Shown here piece after piece: positions 61,835 to 64,000 of a stretch of DNA of 64,000 nucleotides (the first letter of the stretch is position 1; the number at the start of each line of letters is the position of its first letter). This stretch comes from Pseudomonadota bacterium (GTDB taxonomy: Bacteria > Desulfobacterota > Desulfobulbia > Desulfobulbales > Desulfocapsaceae). The position numbers and the translations under genes are program-made. Below the pieces are notes generated by a model. It ran no database searches and was not told the origin of the DNA. It worked only from the letters and a program-made list of their open reading frames with translations. The stretch covers positions 62,001 through 126,000 of the forward strand of contig JAEYNP010000017.1 of NCBI GenBank assembly GCA_023412495.1. The letters are read 5' to 3'.

Positions 61835-64000
61835 ATGAGCAGAATCAGGGTGTATGAGCTGGCAAAAGAGACCGGCATGAGCAGCAAAGCATTGACCGAC
61901 AAACTGGTTGAAATGGGCTTGGAAATAAAAGGGCACAGTTCATCGGTTGATGATGAAATTGCTGAAAAGATCCGGAAGATGGTGTTGAAGTCGGCGAATA
62001 CCGGATTAGTGGAAAAACGCATTGAAGGCGACGATACGACGGTAATCCGGCGTAGGACCACAGTCATCAGGCGGCGGCCTGCGGTCGTGGAAGAGGCGCC
62101 GGAGGGAGCCGGAGAGCGGCCAAAGCCTGTCGAACCCGCAATTGCCAAGCCGGAAGAAACGCGGGCGGCCATCCCTGCTCAGGAAGAACCGAAGCCTGCC
62201 ACGGCTCGAGTCGAAGTGGAAGAAAAAACCGAACCGACAGCTCCCGAACCGGTCGCTCGCCCGGCCGAAGATTTGACGGCCCCCCCGGTGGCGGCAGAGG
62301 AGAAAAAAGCTCCCCAGGTTTCTCCAGAAGCTCCAAAGACAGCCAAACCGCCCGAGGCCCGGGCGCCCCAAGAGCGAGATGCAGAGAAACCGGTCGTATC
62401 TTTCCCGCTGAAAACGGAATTCAAGCCGGTTGCGAAAGGCGCAGCCGATCAGCATCTCGATACGGGGAGAATTGATAAGCGGGAAAAGCGGGAAAAGAAA
62501 CCTGCTCCCCCCAAAAAGGCTATGGCGCGAGTGGTCCGAACTATCGAGCTGCCCCAGATGGACGACGCCCCGGCGGCTCACCACAAAAAGAAGGAGTCAA
62601 AGCCGGCCCAGCAGCGGCGGCCGGCCCCGGCGAGTCAACTGGAGTCGGTAGCTCCCTCGGAGGAAGCCAACAAAGGCAAAAAAAAGGGCAAGAAGGGATT
62701 CGAGACAGAAGAAATCAAGGACGGCGATTTCCGGCGTGGCGGGAAGAAAGTTCAGAAAAATGTCAAGTTCACCCACTTTGCCCAGGAATACCAGGATCGT
62801 GAAGGAACCGGACGCCGGGGAGGGAAACGGGGCAGAAAAATGCCTAAGGTGATACCGGCCGCAGCCGAGATGAAGGCCAGCAAAAAGCGCTTCAAGGTAT
62901 TCGATACCATCAGTGTCGGGGAACTGGCCCAGCGGATGAAGGTGAAGGCCAGCGAAGTCATTGCCAAACTGATGGGGCTTGGCGTCATGGCAACCATTAA
63001 CCAGCAAATAGATACGGAATCGGCGATGCTCATCGCCGCCGATTTTGGCTATGAGGTAGAGCAGGGGATCACCGAGGAAATCGGCGTCCAGCTCCTGCAG
63101 GAGGCCCAGGAAGGCGGAGAGAAGGAACACCGTCCCCCCGTGGTGACCGTCATGGGTCACGTCGACCACGGCAAGACCTCGATTCTCGATGCCATCCGCA
63201 AGACGGACGTGGCCCTTGGAGAGGCCGGCGGGATTACCCAGCATATCGGCGCCTACCATGTGCGGTCGGGTGCCGGCGATGTTACCTTCGTCGATACCCC
63301 GGGCCATGCCGCCTTCACCGAGATGCGTTCGCGAGGCGCCCAGGTAACAGATATCGTCATCCTGGTTGTTGCCGCCGATGACGGCGTCATGGATCAGACC
63401 AGGGAGGCGATCCACCATGCCCAGGCGGCCAATGTGCCGATCATCGTGGCCGTGAATAAGATCGACAAGGACAACGCCGATGTAGACCGCGTCAAGCGGG
63501 AACTCTCCGACCTCAATCTCATGCCCGAGGAATGGGGTGGCGAGACCATGTACTGCGAGACCTCCGCCAAAAAGAACATCGGTATCGACAATCTTCTCGA
63601 ATCGATTCAGATCCTGGCCGAAATACTGGAGTTGCGGGCGGATGCCAACCGCAAGGCGCGGGGCCGTGTCATCGAGGCTCAGCTCCACAAGGGTCGGGGG
63701 CCGGTGGCCACAGTTCTCATCCAAGAGGGTACCCTGCAACTCGGCGAGTATTTCGTCGTCGGCCAGTTCAGCGGCAAGGTCCGGGCCATGCTCGACGACA
63801 AGGGGCGCAAGATCAAGTCGGCTGGACCCTCGATCCCTGTGGAAGTGCAAGGTCTCTCGGGCGTGCCGAGCGCCGGTGACGAATTCGTCGTGGTCACCGA
63901 CGAGAAGATGGCGAGAAGCGTCTCCCAGGTTCGGGCACTCAAGGCGAGAGAAAACGAACTGGGGGCAACCAGCAAGATCTCCCTGGACAAACTCTTCGAG
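61835..64000 (+). CDS. infB: Translation initiation factor IF-2, 3' end outside the window
   Basis: GTPase that brings initiator tRNA to the ribosome. 722 residues are visible and the gene runs off the window at a codon boundary. Residues 1-50 are the IF2N domain ([20 protein letters not shown]). A long Pro/Ala/Glu/Lys-rich linker spans about 65-325, then a second IF2N-like domain ([20 protein letters not shown]). The G domain begins near 435: GHVDHGKTS (G1), GGITQHIG (G2), DTPGHAAF (G3), NKID (G4), SAKK (G5). Domain II follows and the sequence ends in it. GGGAG and AGGG precede ATG 61835. Confidence 0.97.
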   Translation, partial: MSRIRVYELAKETGMSSKALTDKLVEMGLEIKGHSSSVDDEIAEKIRKMVLKSANTGLVEKRIEGDDTTVIRRRTTVIRRRPAVVEEAPEGAGERPKPVEPAIAKPEETRAAIPAQEEPKPATARVEVEEKTEPTAPEPVARPAEDLTAPPVAAEEKKAPQVSPEAPKTAKPPEARAPQERDAEKPVVSFPLKTEFKPVAKGAADQHLDTGRIDKREKREKKPAPPKKAMARVVRTIELPQMDDAPAAHHKKKESKPAQQRRPAPASQLESVAPSEEANKGKKKGKKGFETEEIKDGDFRRGGKKVQKNVKFTHFAQEYQDREGTGRRGGKRGRKMPKVIPAAAEMKASKKRFKVFDTISVGELAQRMKVKASEVIAKLMGLGVMATINQQIDTESAMLIAADFGYEVEQGITEEIGVQLLQEAQEGGEKEHRPPVVTVMGHVDHGKTSILDAIRKTDVALGEAGGITQHIGAYHVRSGAGDVTFVDTPGHAAFTEMRSRGAQVTDIVILVVAADDGVMDQTREAIHHAQAANVPIIVAVNKIDKDNADVDRVKRELSDLNLMPEEWGGETMYCETSAKKNIGIDNLLESIQILAEILELRADANRKARGRVIEAQLHKGRGPVATVLIQEGTLQLGEYFVVGQFSGKVRAMLDDKGRKIKSAGPSIPVEVQGLSGVPSAGDEFVVVTDEKMARSVSQVRALKARENELGATSKISLDKLFE

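Overview
The window looks like a chromosomal piece from an anaerobic, moderately GC-rich member of the Desulfobacterota (former Deltaproteobacteria), possibly Desulfobulbales-like. This is inference. It rests on the archaeal-type split glutamate synthase with ferredoxin domains, an anaerobic sulfatase maturase, a B12-binding radical SAM protein, folate-type TrmFO, FabL-type enoyl reductase, and a rimP-nusA-ylxR-infB end. No rRNA or tRNA gene, CRISPR array or prophage was seen.

Layout. 1-4.5 kb: end of dnaK, trpS, an HD-domain hydrolase and an exported metallophosphoesterase. 4.5-9.8 kb: a DUF2799-type lipoprotein faces a minus-strand pair, a cyclophilin-FKBP double isomerase and a 1032-residue M1 peptidase/ChaN/PDZ fusion. 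10-15.3 kb: B12 radical SAM protein, serA, a DUF362 protein and fabL. 15.5-19.5 kb: minus-strand transglutaminase-ABC ATPase-permease operon. 19.6-25.6 kb: maf, then a HEAT/cyclic-nucleotide-like/PilZ protein followed by a TOPRIM-RecA-like ATPase with a damaged TOPRIM site. 25.8-28.6 kb: accessory patch with a WYL regulator, a divergent unknown gene and a decayed RelE/HTH toxin-antitoxin pair. 28.6-34.1 kb: sulfatase maturase, sulfatase, exported HAD phosphatase and FadL-type porin. 34.2-36.6 kb: two overlapping tyrosine recombinases, the second frameshifted, between 12-bp inverted repeats. 36.7-44.9 kb: trmFO, an MFS transporter, a 3D-domain lipoprotein, a broken small secreted protein gene, mutL divergent from a class A PBP, and a 59-residue protein. 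45.2-47.3 kb: a P-loop/FHA-like/PPP phosphatase fusion. 47.9-53.2 kb: three-gene glutamate synthase operon carrying an inverted-repeat element. 53.6-59.1 kb: two tatA genes, thrC, rsfS and a topB-type topoisomerase. 59.3-64 kb: promoter, structured leader and intrinsic terminator ahead of rimP-nusA-ylxR-infB, with infB cut by the window end.

Most of the window is ordinary housekeeping. The parts most worth attention are the HEAT/CNB/PilZ protein with its TOPRIM-ATPase partner, the three-domain P-loop/FHA/PPP protein, the promoter-leader-terminator unit before rimP, and the M1/ChaN/PDZ fusion. The intergenic regions are rich in palindromic and word-like repeats, and one roughly 90-bp repeat occurs twice, 40 kb apart.
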